A stretch of DNA of 64,000 bases from Bacteroidales bacterium (lineage in GTDB: Bacteria; Bacteroidota; Bacteroidia; Bacteroidales; UBA10428). Shown piece after piece: positions 35,593 to 44,078 of this stretch (position 1 is its first letter; each line of letters starts with the position of its first letter). The translations under genes and the position numbers were made by a program. Location: NCBI GenBank assembly GCA_016931575.1, contig JAFGEO010000022.1, positions 1 to 64,000 on the forward strand, given 5' to 3'. The notes under the pieces were generated by a model. It had not been told where the DNA came from. It did no database searches and saw only the letters and a program-made list of their open reading frames with translations.

Positions 35593-36762
35593 CTAGTTAA
35601 GTTTATATTCTATCTTTCTGATTATTTCATTCATCCCGGGTTCATCCGGCCTTATTTCTTTGGCTTTCTCACTATAGGACAGGGATTTTTTCAGGAACTC
35701 CCGGGCTTCGGCAATCAGCACTTCATACGTGGAATCATCCCCAGCAGAATCTGCCTGAGTATATAGATCCACGGCCTGGTTAAAGAACATAACAGCCATA
35801 TTGTAATAGGCATCGAAGTACCCTGGATCCATATCGATGCATTTTCTGTAACTTTCCAGGGCATGCTCAGTTACTCCCCGCATTTCGTAAAGTGTGCCTT
35901 CAGCAAAGTAAAGGGCGACATTGCCTGGATCCTTCTCCTGTGCCAGAGCGAGACATTGTATTGCGGAATCGCCCGAAGAATCATACTGAAGGTAATAGTT
36001 GAGCATTTCGACCAGAATGGACTTCTCATCCGGAAACTGTTTTGATCCATTCCGCAAAGCCTGTGATCCTTTCCGGATATCACCGGCATTCAGGTACGCA
36101 CGATAAAGGTATATATAGGTATTTGGGTCAGAATACCCGGCATCCAGGGCCTTTTCATAATATTCAATGCTTTTATCATAAAACCCGGCTTTAGAAGCTA
36201 CCAGCGCGGTGTTGAAAAGCAAGGTATCATTTACTGCCCCTTTCAGCAGGGGAGACTGGTTGATGCTGTCAATCATGGAAAAAGCGGTAAAGGAATTTGG
36301 GTAGTCCCCTGCATCATACCTCAGGAGTGCAAGTCGCTCATAGTCGTTTTTCAGCTGATTGTAAAGGATCGTTATATCACCTGACCGCAATGCATTTGCA
36401 TCAAGTACCATGGCATTGCCCAGCGATTCATAAACATCTTTCAGTGGATCAGAGGATAGCGTATCAAATTCTATCTCCTGAATGCCGGATTCAATGAAAT
36501 CAACCTGAAAGTCAAAGACCAGATGAAAAATCGCTGCCCGGCGAATCCAGTAGTCAACATCCGTTTTGGTTTTCTCAAATCTCATTTCCATCAAAATATC
36601 TATCGATTCCTTTTGTAATTCGGCATGCCGGGATATGAAGTCAGTATCGGCAGGCTTTTCCTGCGAATGCGACAAAGAATGAAATGATGACAGAATCAGG
36701 CAGGTAAGGAGAAAGATTTTAAGTAAGCCTGGGGAAGGGGATTGGAAATTTGTGTAGTCCAT
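35593..36762 (-). CDS. Secreted tetratricopeptide repeat protein
   Basis: ATG 36762 gives 389 residues with a signal peptide (LLKIFLLTCLILSSFHSLSHSQ); the frame continues upstream but adds an unlikely leader. Several TPR units are visible from about residue 140 to 370, such as YDKSIEYYEKALDAGYSDP, NVALYFAEGTLYEMRG and YFDAYYNMAVMFFNQAVDLY. TPR proteins of this kind are protein-interaction scaffolds in the periplasm. No other domain is present and the partner is unknown. Upstream lies a region of about 290 bases before the ABC exporter genes. Confidence 0.8.
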   Translation of the reverse strand: MDYTNFQSPSPGLLKIFLLTCLILSSFHSLSHSQEKPADTDFISRHAELQKESIDILMEMRFEKTKTDVDYWIRRAAIFHLVFDFQVDFIESGIQEIEFDTLSSDPLKDVYESLGNAMVLDANALRSGDITILYNQLKNDYERLALLRYDAGDYPNSFTAFSMIDSINQSPLLKGAVNDTLLFNTALVASKAGFYDKSIEYYEKALDAGYSDPNTYIYLYRAYLNAGDIRKGSQALRNGSKQFPDEKSILVEMLNYYLQYDSSGDSAIQCLALAQEKDPGNVALYFAEGTLYEMRGVTEHALESYRKCIDMDPGYFDAYYNMAVMFFNQAVDLYTQADSAGDDSTYEVLIAEAREFLKKSLSYSEKAKEIRPDEPGMNEIIRKIEYKLN

Positions 36763-37055
36763 TTTGAAAGGATTTAGATAGTATGAGGATACAACATTAT
36801 AAAAACGGTAAGGGCAAAGCTTCGGCATTGTATGAAATTGCTATCCGGTAAACTTTGGGTTTAGGCACGCAAATTACAAGATTCAAAATTAGCATGCAAA
36901 AAGTAGCCTGTGAAAAACCTTCAGGGAACATGGGTTGAGAATGGGACGACCGGCGTCAAGCATTTCAGTTTCAGAGAGCCTTATTCCGTTGTCTTTATTC
37001 TGAGATAGAATACAAATAAGGGAGTGAGCACGCACAAGCTTTTCCTGAATAACGA
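36763..37055. other. Intergenic region between TPR and ABC exporter genes
   Basis: About 290 bases. No gene, clear hairpin terminator or exact TAnnTTTG box was seen. It must contain the TPR gene promoter on the minus strand and the end of the exporter transcript. Confidence 0.4.
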
Positions 37056-38828
37056 CTAACTATCACGTTTCCCGTGCAACAGCATCTCCACTGCCTGTCT
37101 AAGTGAACCGGCCAGGGTAACTTCTCCGGAATTCACAAAGTAGATCTTTTCTGCATTCTCAATAGTATTCAGCCTATGTGCGATGATCACTTTCGTGGTT
37201 TTCTCCGGAAGTTTCTCCAGTACCTGCTCCAGGAGCTGTTCGGTTACCGTATCAATGTTTGCGGTTGCCTCGTCGAGGATCAGGATGTCAGGCTTCCTCA
37301 GGACTGCCCGCATAAAGGCAATCAATTGTTTTTGTCCGAGGCTGATGCCGTCCCCGTTGACCTGGACTTTCGCCTCCAGGCCTTCGCTGAAACGTTCCAG
37401 TAAACTCTCAAGCCCGGCATCCCTAATAACGGCCCGCAGATCCTCCGCTGAATAATGTTGGTACTGTTCGTTACCATATAAAATATTTTCGCGGACCGTT
37501 CCGGAAAAGAGGAAGGGGTCCTGAAGGATAAACCCAATCCTGCGTGCCCGTTCATCATGCGGGTACGACCTGATATCTTCCCCATCCAGGTAAATGGTCC
37601 CCTTAACTGGGTCATACAGGCGCGCTATCAGCGAAGCAGTAGTGGTTTTTCCACCACCCGTAGGTCCCACAAAGGCATAAGTTTTTCCTTTTTCAAGACT
37701 GAAATTTATTCCTGACAATACCTCTTTTCCGCCTGGATAACGAAAGGAAACATCCTTAAAATGCAGGATGGTTTCAGTTTTTTCAAGTTTTTCTTCAGCG
37801 TTCAAAACCAGCATGTTGTTTTGCATATTCAGGATCACACGGATTCGGTCCCATCCAGCCAGGGCGACCTGAAAATTGGCATATAGTGCCGCCATTTGGC
37901 GAAGGGGATTATAGAAATTTGAACTATAGGCCAGGAAACTTATCAGCAATCCAAGGCTGAAATGGCCTTTAGCGATCAGGTAGATCCCGAAAATCAGTAC
38001 AATAAGCTGCCCAATGTTTGAAAAAAAACTGTAAACAGGCATTAGCAGGTTGTTTGCCAAACCCGATTTTAGGGATGCTTTATAGTTTTCCTCGTTAACC
38101 AGGCGGAACCGGTCCCTGAAATAATCACGGCGGTTAAAAGCAACGATCACATTAAAATTATTAAGGCTTTCCTGTACCTCCGAACTCAAACTCCCCATCG
38201 TTTTCATTGCGAGGCTGTTCTTACGCTTCACCCAGGGGGATATCAACTGGGTGAATATCAGAATGCCCAGGGCAGGAGCGAGGGTTGCCAGTCCGAGCTC
38301 CGGGTTGAGGGTCAAAAGAAAGACCGCTGCTCCGAGCATGATCAGGATCGACCGTAAAAACTGCATCAGGGACTGGGAGAAGAACTGGTTTATTTTTTCA
38401 GTATCATTATTGATGCGTGAGATCAGGTCGCCTGCTTTATTCTGGTTGAAGAAATCAACAGGCAGTTCCTGAAGCTTATTGAAGAGTGAATTCCTGAGGG
38501 TATAAAGCATCCGTTGGCCGACAGTTCCCATTAATTTTGTCTGAACATAACCCGTTCCAAGTGAAATGAGATACATGACCAGTAATATGGACGAAAACAC
38601 AAGCACGCCGTGATAGTCTCCGGGTAAAATATAGTGGTCGACCGTATACCCGATCATGACAGGTCCTAAAAGACTTAAGACCGCACTGACCAGCATGGCA
38701 AGGAATGCCAGAATCAGGAGCCGTTTTTCTTCAACCATGCTGGAAACCAGCGTGCGGGCGGCTGACAGGAAGCCCTTTCCCTTCATTTTTTTTTGGTCCC
38801 CGATGATCTCGTTCAGGTTATAATTCAT
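37056..38828 (-). CDS. ABC exporter half-transporter, subunit B (catalytic-site Walker B, degenerate signature)
   Basis: ATG 38828 is preferred (590 residues) because it overlaps the preceding gene's stop by only 11 bases. The six-helix membrane domain covers about 35-320. The nucleotide-binding domain has Walker A GPTGGGKTTT, Walker B ILILDEATANID with catalytic glutamate, and H-loop IIAHRL. The signature motif is degenerate: ISLGQ instead of LSGGQ. The partner gene shows the reverse pattern, so the two should form a heterodimer with one consensus and one degenerate ATP site, as in TM287/288 and BmrCD. It may export drugs or lipids; the substrate is unknown. Confidence 0.9.
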   Translation of the reverse strand: MNYNLNEIIGDQKKMKGKGFLSAARTLVSSMVEEKRLLILAFLAMLVSAVLSLLGPVMIGYTVDHYILPGDYHGVLVFSSILLVMYLISLGTGYVQTKLMGTVGQRMLYTLRNSLFNKLQELPVDFFNQNKAGDLISRINNDTEKINQFFSQSLMQFLRSILIMLGAAVFLLTLNPELGLATLAPALGILIFTQLISPWVKRKNSLAMKTMGSLSSEVQESLNNFNVIVAFNRRDYFRDRFRLVNEENYKASLKSGLANNLLMPVYSFFSNIGQLIVLIFGIYLIAKGHFSLGLLISFLAYSSNFYNPLRQMAALYANFQVALAGWDRIRVILNMQNNMLVLNAEEKLEKTETILHFKDVSFRYPGGKEVLSGINFSLEKGKTYAFVGPTGGGKTTTASLIARLYDPVKGTIYLDGEDIRSYPHDERARRIGFILQDPFLFSGTVRENILYGNEQYQHYSAEDLRAVIRDAGLESLLERFSEGLEAKVQVNGDGISLGQKQLIAFMRAVLRKPDILILDEATANIDTVTEQLLEQVLEKLPEKTTKVIIAHRLNTIENAEKIYFVNSGEVTLAGSLRQAVEMLLHGKRDS

Positions 38829-40557
38829 AATGGCTCGTGCTTTTTTGTGAATTATAAATCTGTACATACTCCGGGCAACTGCCCAGCAGATCAGGATGTT
38901 TTCCCTGAGCAATAACTTCACCCTCCATAAGAACTATAATCAGGTCAAAATCCTTGATTGCCGATATCTTCTGGGTAATGGAAATGATGGTCATATCAGG
39001 GTAATTGTTCAACAGGTTGCACTGGATCTTGTATTCAGTTTTCCGGTCGATCCGTGCGGTAAAATCGTCGAGGAGCAATACCTTTGGATCCATTGCCAGC
39101 GCTCGTGCAAGCATAATCCGTTGTTTCTGTCCACCAGAAAGACTGGTTCCCCGCTCAGAAATCCGGGTATCCAGTTTTGCAGGCAGTGTTTGCACAAAAT
39201 CATTCAGCTCAGCAGTATCAATGGCTTTCTGAAGCGATTCATCCGTCACTTTATCGCTGAAAGCAATATTTTCCCGGATACTCATATTAAACATGATGCT
39301 ATCCTGAAATACCAGGCCTATCTGCTCATGAAACTTTTTCTTTCTGTATTGCTCCAGGCCGACGCCCTCAAATTCGATGGTCCCTGAGTCGGCTGCTACC
39401 AGTCCGGTCATCAGGTTTAACAGCTGGGTTTTGCCCGCAGCTGTTGGCCCAAGAATGGCAGTTCTGGATCCTCCCGGAATCTTGAAGGAGACATCTTTCA
39501 GGACAGGTTTGCTATCGTATGACAGGTGAATGTTTTTTAGCTCAATGTTACCCTTCAGAAGACTTTCAACAGAGCCGGGCTTCAGGGTATCAGGAGCCTG
39601 CAAAACTAAATCAATTCGCTGATAGGATGCAGATGCCTGGGCGATCAGGTTACTCATAAAACCAATAACGATAATCGGGAAGATCAGCATGGCCACATAG
39701 GAGTTGAAGGCAGTGAAATCTCCTATGGAAAGTGTGCCGGAAATAACATAATGCCCACCCTGTGCAAGGATTGCCAATGTGGCCAGGTTAGCAACGAAGG
39801 TGATAATGGGGATGAGTGTGGCAAAAAGAGTCAGTATGGCAATGCCAACATCTTTGGCACTTTTGCTGGCGGCGATAAACTTGGCATATTCCTGTTGCTG
39901 GGAGTTGATCACACGAATAATGGCAGCTCCAAGAATACTTTCATTAATTACCTTGTTTAGCCAATCAACCACTTCCCGGCTTTTTTTAAACAATACCTGC
40001 ACTTTCTTCAAAACAATGAAAAAGCTTACAGCAATCAGGGGGATCATCCCGATAACCGTAAGTCCCAGCTTCCAGTTAATCTGTATGAGCAGGATGCTGG
40101 TTCCCAGAATTACGATAAGGGAAGAGACGATGGAAGAGACTGCCTGGGCAACAAACATTTTCACAGAATCCATGTCGGATGTGAGGTTCGTGAGCAGGCG
40201 GGATGGACCGATTTTAAGAATATAGGAGTAGCTCCGGGTAGATAACTTTTCCGAGAGCTTCTTTCGCAAATCACGTGCGACACGTTCTGAAGTATATGCC
40301 TGGACTATACTTTGAAGGTAAGTGAACAAAAAGATCAGAACAGATACGGTAAGAAACCGGATTGCGAAAGGCCTCCAGGTATAATCGCCGGCATTAAAGG
40401 CATCGATTCCGTTGGCAATGATGGTTGGTATAACCAGGTTCGCTCCATTTCCAACCATGGTAAAGAGAACTAAAACCGCTATCAGGCTTCGATAGGGCTT
40501 CAAGACCCGGAAGATCCCTGAGGTATTTTTTCCATTCTTTTTACCTGAAGTTTTCAT
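38818..40557 (-). CDS. ABC exporter half-transporter, subunit A (degenerate Walker B and H-loop)
   Basis: 579 residues: a six-helix membrane domain (about 20-320) and a nucleotide-binding domain. Walker A is GPTAAGKTQ and the signature is canonical LSGGQKQR. Walker B ends LLLDDFTARID with aspartate where the catalytic glutamate is expected, and the H-loop reads ITQKIS with glutamine instead of histidine. Its own ATP site is therefore the non-hydrolysing one and its signature completes the active site of the partner. The gene is first in a two-gene operon; its stop overlaps the start of subunit B. The 255 bases upstream separate it from the divergent EamA transporter gene. Confidence 0.9.
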   Translation of the reverse strand: MKTSGKKNGKNTSGIFRVLKPYRSLIAVLVLFTMVGNGANLVIPTIIANGIDAFNAGDYTWRPFAIRFLTVSVLIFLFTYLQSIVQAYTSERVARDLRKKLSEKLSTRSYSYILKIGPSRLLTNLTSDMDSVKMFVAQAVSSIVSSLIVILGTSILLIQINWKLGLTVIGMIPLIAVSFFIVLKKVQVLFKKSREVVDWLNKVINESILGAAIIRVINSQQQEYAKFIAASKSAKDVGIAILTLFATLIPIITFVANLATLAILAQGGHYVISGTLSIGDFTAFNSYVAMLIFPIIVIGFMSNLIAQASASYQRIDLVLQAPDTLKPGSVESLLKGNIELKNIHLSYDSKPVLKDVSFKIPGGSRTAILGPTAAGKTQLLNLMTGLVAADSGTIEFEGVGLEQYRKKKFHEQIGLVFQDSIMFNMSIRENIAFSDKVTDESLQKAIDTAELNDFVQTLPAKLDTRISERGTSLSGGQKQRIMLARALAMDPKVLLLDDFTARIDRKTEYKIQCNLLNNYPDMTIISITQKISAIKDFDLIIVLMEGEVIAQGKHPDLLGSCPEYVQIYNSQKSTSHYEL

Positions 40558-40813
40558 TTACACGCCACTCGTTGAAAGTACTGACAAAGTAACAACTTTA
40601 ATACAGCTTTGATCGCTAAAACTATGCAAAAAGGGTGAAACCCTTAGGAAGAAAAAGCTTTGTATGAAGCTTGTTGTTTAGTTACAGCACTAATTAAAAT
40701 ACCTATCTTTCGGGCGAAGGAGTTACCTGGAAGGTTCAGGGGCATTTGTGCTTCGGATCCCCGACAGCCAAAATTACTTCAGTTTATTTAGAATCCTATT
40801 ATGTAAAAAAAGT

Positions 40814-41707
40814 ATGCATTCAACTTTTTTGGCACAGCATCTGAAACTGCATTTTATCGTATTGATATATGGTTTTACGGCTATTCTGGGTAAGCTCATT
40901 GAACTGGATCCCGTTGAGCTGGTTTGGTATCGCATGCTGATAGCTGCCATTTCCATAGGGGTTTTTCTGAAAATTAAAAAAATATCATTCAGGATTGCAC
41001 CCGGGCTTGCACTTAGATTCGTACTGATTGGCTTTATCGTAGCGGGCCACTGGATAGCATTTTTCGGGGCTATCAGGTTATCCAATATATCGGTTACCCT
41101 GGGATGCCTGGCCTCGACCACCCTTTTTACCAGCATCCTTGAGCCGGTATTTGAGAAAAAGCGTCCTGATAAGGTAGAAGTTATCATCGGTATCCTGATA
41201 ATCCTTGGCCTGTACCTGATCTTCCAGTTCGAATTCCGATACTGGCAGGGAATCCTGACAGCTTTAGCCGCAGCCTTACTTGCAGCACTTTTTACGGTGT
41301 TGAATAAAATACAGGTAGCCTCGTACCCGGCCCGTGTTATCAGTTTTTATGAAATGGCCGGAGGCTGGGTAGGGATCAGCCTGTTTATGCTGGTTAACGA
41401 ACCTTCCTTCACCGGGCTGTTGTGTGTCAGTGCAGAAGATGGAATTTACCTGCTCCTTCTGGGAATTGTCTGTACAGCCTTTGCTTATGTCGTTCAGGTA
41501 GATGTTATGAGGCAACTCTCGGCCTATATCGTATCGCTGGCCATAAACCTGGAACCGGTATACGGCATTATCCTGGCCTACCTGATATTTGGGGATTCGG
41601 AACTGATGTCTGCAGGTTTTTATATTGGAACCATCCTGATCATTCTTTCAGCTATCGGCTATCCTGTCTATAGTAAAAGAATCCGAAGGAGGCCTGATCG
41701 GGCTTAA
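40814..41707 (+). CDS. DMT-superfamily EamA-type transporter
   Basis: The preferred ATG 40814 gives 297 residues; a GTG further upstream is in frame but adds a non-membrane leader. About ten hydrophobic segments are arranged as two EamA repeats, for example ALRFVLIGFIVAGHWIAFFG in the first half and SLAINLEPVYGIILAYLIFG in the second, which is the typical repeat end. EamA proteins move metabolites such as amino acids or nucleosides across the inner membrane; the substrate cannot be told. It converges with the Crp/Fnr gene, the two coding ends overlapping by 4 bases (41704-41707). Confidence 0.88.
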   Translation: MHSTFLAQHLKLHFIVLIYGFTAILGKLIELDPVELVWYRMLIAAISIGVFLKIKKISFRIAPGLALRFVLIGFIVAGHWIAFFGAIRLSNISVTLGCLASTTLFTSILEPVFEKKRPDKVEVIIGILIILGLYLIFQFEFRYWQGILTALAAALLAALFTVLNKIQVASYPARVISFYEMAGGWVGISLFMLVNEPSFTGLLCVSAEDGIYLLLLGIVCTAFAYVVQVDVMRQLSAYIVSLAINLEPVYGIILAYLIFGDSELMSAGFYIGTILIILSAIGYPVYSKRIRRRPDRA

Positions 41708-42384
41708 CCTGTTTCAAATATCAGCTTTAGTTTTTCCTTATCAAGGATCTCAATTTTCTTTCCGGAAATCTTTAATATGCCATCTTTTTCGAATTCACTC
41801 AGGACCCGGCTGACACTCTCACGGCTCTTATCGATCAGGTTGGCTATCTCTTCCCGGCTTATAGGAATTTCGAAATCATCGGAGTCATATACCCGGTTTG
41901 ACATATCCAGCAGGACATCAGCAACATTTCCACGTATCTGTTTCTGGGTACGTGTCGCACATTTCTTGAATGACCCCAGCTCATTGTTACACAGGGAGAG
42001 AATGATCTCGTAGGCGAACTTCTCATTATTGGCCAGTAAATACTTGAAGGTATCAATGTCAATAAAGCAGACTTCCGAATCTTCAAGAACCGTTGCCGAG
42101 TAATTATTGATCTTATCACCGAAGGTATTGGGAAGACCAAGATATTCCGGAGCCTTGATTATCTTGATGATTTGTTCATGATAGGGACCTTTGATATGGA
42201 TCTTCGCCAGACCCTTTTTTAAATAGGCTATGTTGGAAGAGAGGGCCCCCTGTTGCATCAGGACACTCCCTTTTTTTAATGTCACGCTGGCACAGTTTTC
42301 TGCAAGATGGCCAAGCTGCTCGAAAGTTAACTTGCTTGCTGCCTTTGACTTAAACACGCATTCTGCACATTTGCTACTCATCAC
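41704..42384 (-). CDS. Crp/Fnr-family regulator of the second sulfur locus
   Basis: 226 residues: cyclic-nucleotide-binding-type domain at about 20-130 (KKGSVLMQQGALSSNIAYLK), dimer helix, and a winged HTH at about 150-215 (ISREEIANLIDKSRESVSRV). The first ten residues carry a CxxC (Cys6, Cys9); further cysteines are at about 31, 107, 132 and 143. This again suggests Fe-S or thiol sensing. It is related in design to the regulator at 17780-18466 but clearly a different protein. It is divergent from the DsrE/TusA genes, with two TGA-N6-TCA-type sites between them, so it probably controls both directions. Confidence 0.88.
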   Translation of the reverse strand: MMSSKCAECVFKSKAASKLTFEQLGHLAENCASVTLKKGSVLMQQGALSSNIAYLKKGLAKIHIKGPYHEQIIKIIKAPEYLGLPNTFGDKINNYSATVLEDSEVCFIDIDTFKYLLANNEKFAYEIILSLCNNELGSFKKCATRTQKQIRGNVADVLLDMSNRVYDSDDFEIPISREEIANLIDKSRESVSRVLSEFEKDGILKISGKKIEILDKEKLKLIFETG

Positions 42385-42405
42385 TTATTCACGTTAACGG
42401 TTTAA

Positions 42406-42425
42406 TTTGTGAAATATATCACAAA
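42406..42425. promoter_or_regulatory. Crp/Fnr operator between regulator and DsrE-like gene
   Basis: TTTGTGAAATATATCACAAA is a perfect inverted repeat of two 7-base arms around AATATA. It matches the Crp-type consensus TGTGA-N6-TCACA exactly. Centre 32 bases upstream of the regulator start. Confidence 0.75.
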
Positions 42426-42482
42426 ATTATGTAACCACCATCACGCGAAAAACGAAAACTTCTGATTTTAATTTCGTTTTAT

Positions 42483-42500
42483 TTGTTAAGTGATTCACAA
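42483..42500. promoter_or_regulatory. Second, imperfect Crp/Fnr-type operator
   Basis: TTGTTAAGTGATTCACAA has arms TTGTTA and TCACAA around six bases, one mismatch from symmetry. It is centred 76 bases from the perfect site and nearer the DsrE-like gene. Confidence 0.5.
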
Positions 42501-42630
42501 CAGAAAATTGAACGATGAAAAAATCATCTGTACCCTGGAGCTGAAAATGATAAAATTGAAGGAGGAAAGGTGGTCATCAAAGCATTATCCTAAACCTCAG
42601 TTCTGACATATTAATAAAATCTATAACAAC

Positions 42631-43185
42631 GTGAATAAACAAGTAATGAATATCGAAGAGGAGATTGTATCGCTGAAAAAACGTGTCACTAAGTTAGAAA
42701 ACAACAGACAGGATCAGCTTTCAATCGCAGTATGTTCAGGAGACCTGGACAAGATCCTTGCTGCCATGATTATCTCAATAGCAGCAGCAGCATCCGACAC
42801 ACGGGTTAAATTGTTCTTTTCATTCTGGGCCCTGTCAGCTCTGCGCGACCAAAAGAAAAGGGCAAAAGGAAAAAACCTGATCTCAAAGATGTTTGGTCTC
42901 ATGCTCCCGAAAGGTGAGCAGAAGCTCAAACTTTCGAAGATGAATATGGCCGGCATGGGACCTGCCATGATCAAATTTCTGATGAAGAAACAAAATGTAA
43001 TGTCCCTGAAGGACATGTTCCAGCAAGCCGGTGAGCTGGGAATAGAGATTGTGGTTTGTGAAATGTCTATGAACCTGATGGGTTTCAAGAAAGAGGAAAT
43101 CATTGATTATCCTCAACTAAGTTATGCTGGCGCTGCAACTTTTGTTGCTGATGCCGGTGAAAGCAGCATTCAATTATTTATTTAA
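42631..43185 (+). CDS. DsrE-like (DsrE2-type) sulfurtransferase with N-terminal coiled coil
   Basis: 184 residues from GTG 42631; ATG 42646 five codons inside is an equally plausible start. A short coiled coil (EEEIVSLKKRVTKLENN) precedes the DsrE2-like fold: LSIAVCSGDLDKILAAMIIS, VKLFFSFWALSALR and IEIVVCEMSMNLMGF, with a cysteine near residue 143 at the position expected for the persulfide carrier. It is the same subgroup as the protein at 20930-21436, but the two differ in the N-terminus and loop. It is the first gene after the operators and is followed 10 bases later by TusA, so the two are an operon and probably exchange sulfane sulfur. Confidence 0.88.
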   Translation: MNKQVMNIEEEIVSLKKRVTKLENNRQDQLSIAVCSGDLDKILAAMIISIAAAASDTRVKLFFSFWALSALRDQKKRAKGKNLISKMFGLMLPKGEQKLKLSKMNMAGMGPAMIKFLMKKQNVMSLKDMFQQAGELGIEIVVCEMSMNLMGFKKEEIIDYPQLSYAGAATFVADAGESSIQLFI

Positions 43186-43195
43186 TAATACAGTT

Positions 43196-43447
43196 ATGAC
43201 AACAGAAGAATTAAGACAGATTGAAGCTCAACAGATAGTTGATGCAAGAGGAACAGCATGTCCGGGTCCCCTGCTGGCAGCAAAAAAAGCCATCGGTGAT
43301 ATCGAGTCCGGAGAATTTATGGAAATCCTGTCTTCCGACGAGGGAACCAAGAATGACATTCCAAGATGGTGCAGGAAAATGGAGCATGAATTCCTTGGAT
43401 TTGTGGATGAGGACTCGTATACACGCCTTTTCCTGAAGAAAGCATAA
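43196..43447 (+). CDS. tusA: TusA-family sulfur carrier protein
   Basis: ATG 43196 gives 83 residues, the standard TusA size; a longer frame upstream overlaps the DsrE-like gene and is unlikely. The hallmark is VDARGTACPGPLLAAKKAI with Cys22 in the CPGP motif as the persulfide site. The second half carries the typical TDEGTKNDIPRWCRK-like segment (SSDEGTKNDIPRWC). In sulfur oxidisers and reducers TusA moves sulfane sulfur between DsrE-type proteins and Hdr-like or Dsr enzymes. Here it lies between a DsrE-like gene and the Hdr/Qmo operon, which supports that job rather than tRNA thiolation alone. Confidence 0.93.
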   Translation: MTTEELRQIEAQQIVDARGTACPGPLLAAKKAIGDIESGEFMEILSSDEGTKNDIPRWCRKMEHEFLGFVDEDSYTRLFLKKA

Positions 43448-43485
43448 GCTTTTAACTCAGCGCTATTGATTTAACAGATGTTCAA

Positions 43486-43534
43486 CAGCATCACAAAGTC
43501 CGGGAACAGATGTATCCCGACTTTGCTGATGCTG
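43486..43534 (+). repeat. Long bulged stem-loop between tusA and the Hdr/Qmo genes
   Basis: Arms CAGCATCA/TGATGCTG, CAAAGTC/GACTTTG and GGGA/TCCC pair to give about 19 pairs with two single-base bulges and a 9-base loop. No T run follows, so it is not a standard terminator. The right arm is part of a second inverted repeat TGATGC-TG-GCATCA (43527-43540). Confidence 0.55.
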
Positions 43535-43644
43535 GCATCAACCCGCCGACATCCGAAACCTGACATCCGGTCTCAATAGCTGCAGATAATGATACTTCCG
43601 ACGTACAGGAAGAACTTAGTCGCCGTTTATATTAAAATTAAGAT

Positions 43645-44046
43645 ATGAGTGATACTAAATCTTCACCCAGGATCCTGGTGTTTTCAACGGATACCATTTC
43701 CGATCCGGGAATTGATCAGGCTGGACAACGAAAAATCCACTATTCACCTTCGGTGTATGTGATCAGCCTGCCATGTTCATCCGGCATCAAGCCACGCTGG
43801 ATCATGCATGCCTTTGAGCAGGGATTCGATGGAGTGTTCATCGCAGCCGACGGTATCGAGTGTTCCTATAACCACAAGTGCGCAGAATATACCAACAACA
43901 TCATTGTGGAAACGCAGCAGATGATGAAAGATAAAAACATCAATCCCAAGCGCATCAGAATGGCAGCGCTATGCTCTGTATGTGCCGAACCCTTTGTAAA
44001 CCACATGGAAAACTTTAGCAGAATATTGGTGGAGCTGGAGAACTAA
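43645..44046 (+). CDS. MvhD/FlpD-like electron-transfer iron-sulfur protein
   Basis: 133 residues matching the MvhD/FlpD family (also the C-terminal domain of QmoB): VISLPCSSGIKPRWIMHAFE, then FDGVFIAADGIECSY, and near the end MAALCSVCAEPF. Cysteines at about 44, 73, 79, 112 and 115 are placed to hold a [2Fe-2S] cluster. In methanogens the protein hands electrons from a hydrogenase or formate dehydrogenase to HdrA. Here no hydrogenase gene is present; the next gene encodes an HdrA/QmoA protein with a built-in NAD(P)H module. It starts the Hdr/Qmo gene series, with 32 bases before the next gene. In classical Qmo this domain is fused to QmoB, so this is a split arrangement. Confidence 0.85.
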   Translation: MSDTKSSPRILVFSTDTISDPGIDQAGQRKIHYSPSVYVISLPCSSGIKPRWIMHAFEQGFDGVFIAADGIECSYNHKCAEYTNNIIVETQQMMKDKNINPKRIRMAALCSVCAEPFVNHMENFSRILVELEN

Positions 44047-44078
44047 GGGATTAAATACTAATTAAGAATATTATCGCT

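Noticed and set aside
37176-39387. Several plus-strand frames within the ABC exporter genes
   Set aside because: All are antisense to conserved Walker and membrane motifs and have no features of their own.
43124-43195. Longer N-terminus for TusA overlapping the DsrE-like gene
   Set aside because: It would lie inside the preceding gene; the standard 83-residue TusA begins at ATG 43196.
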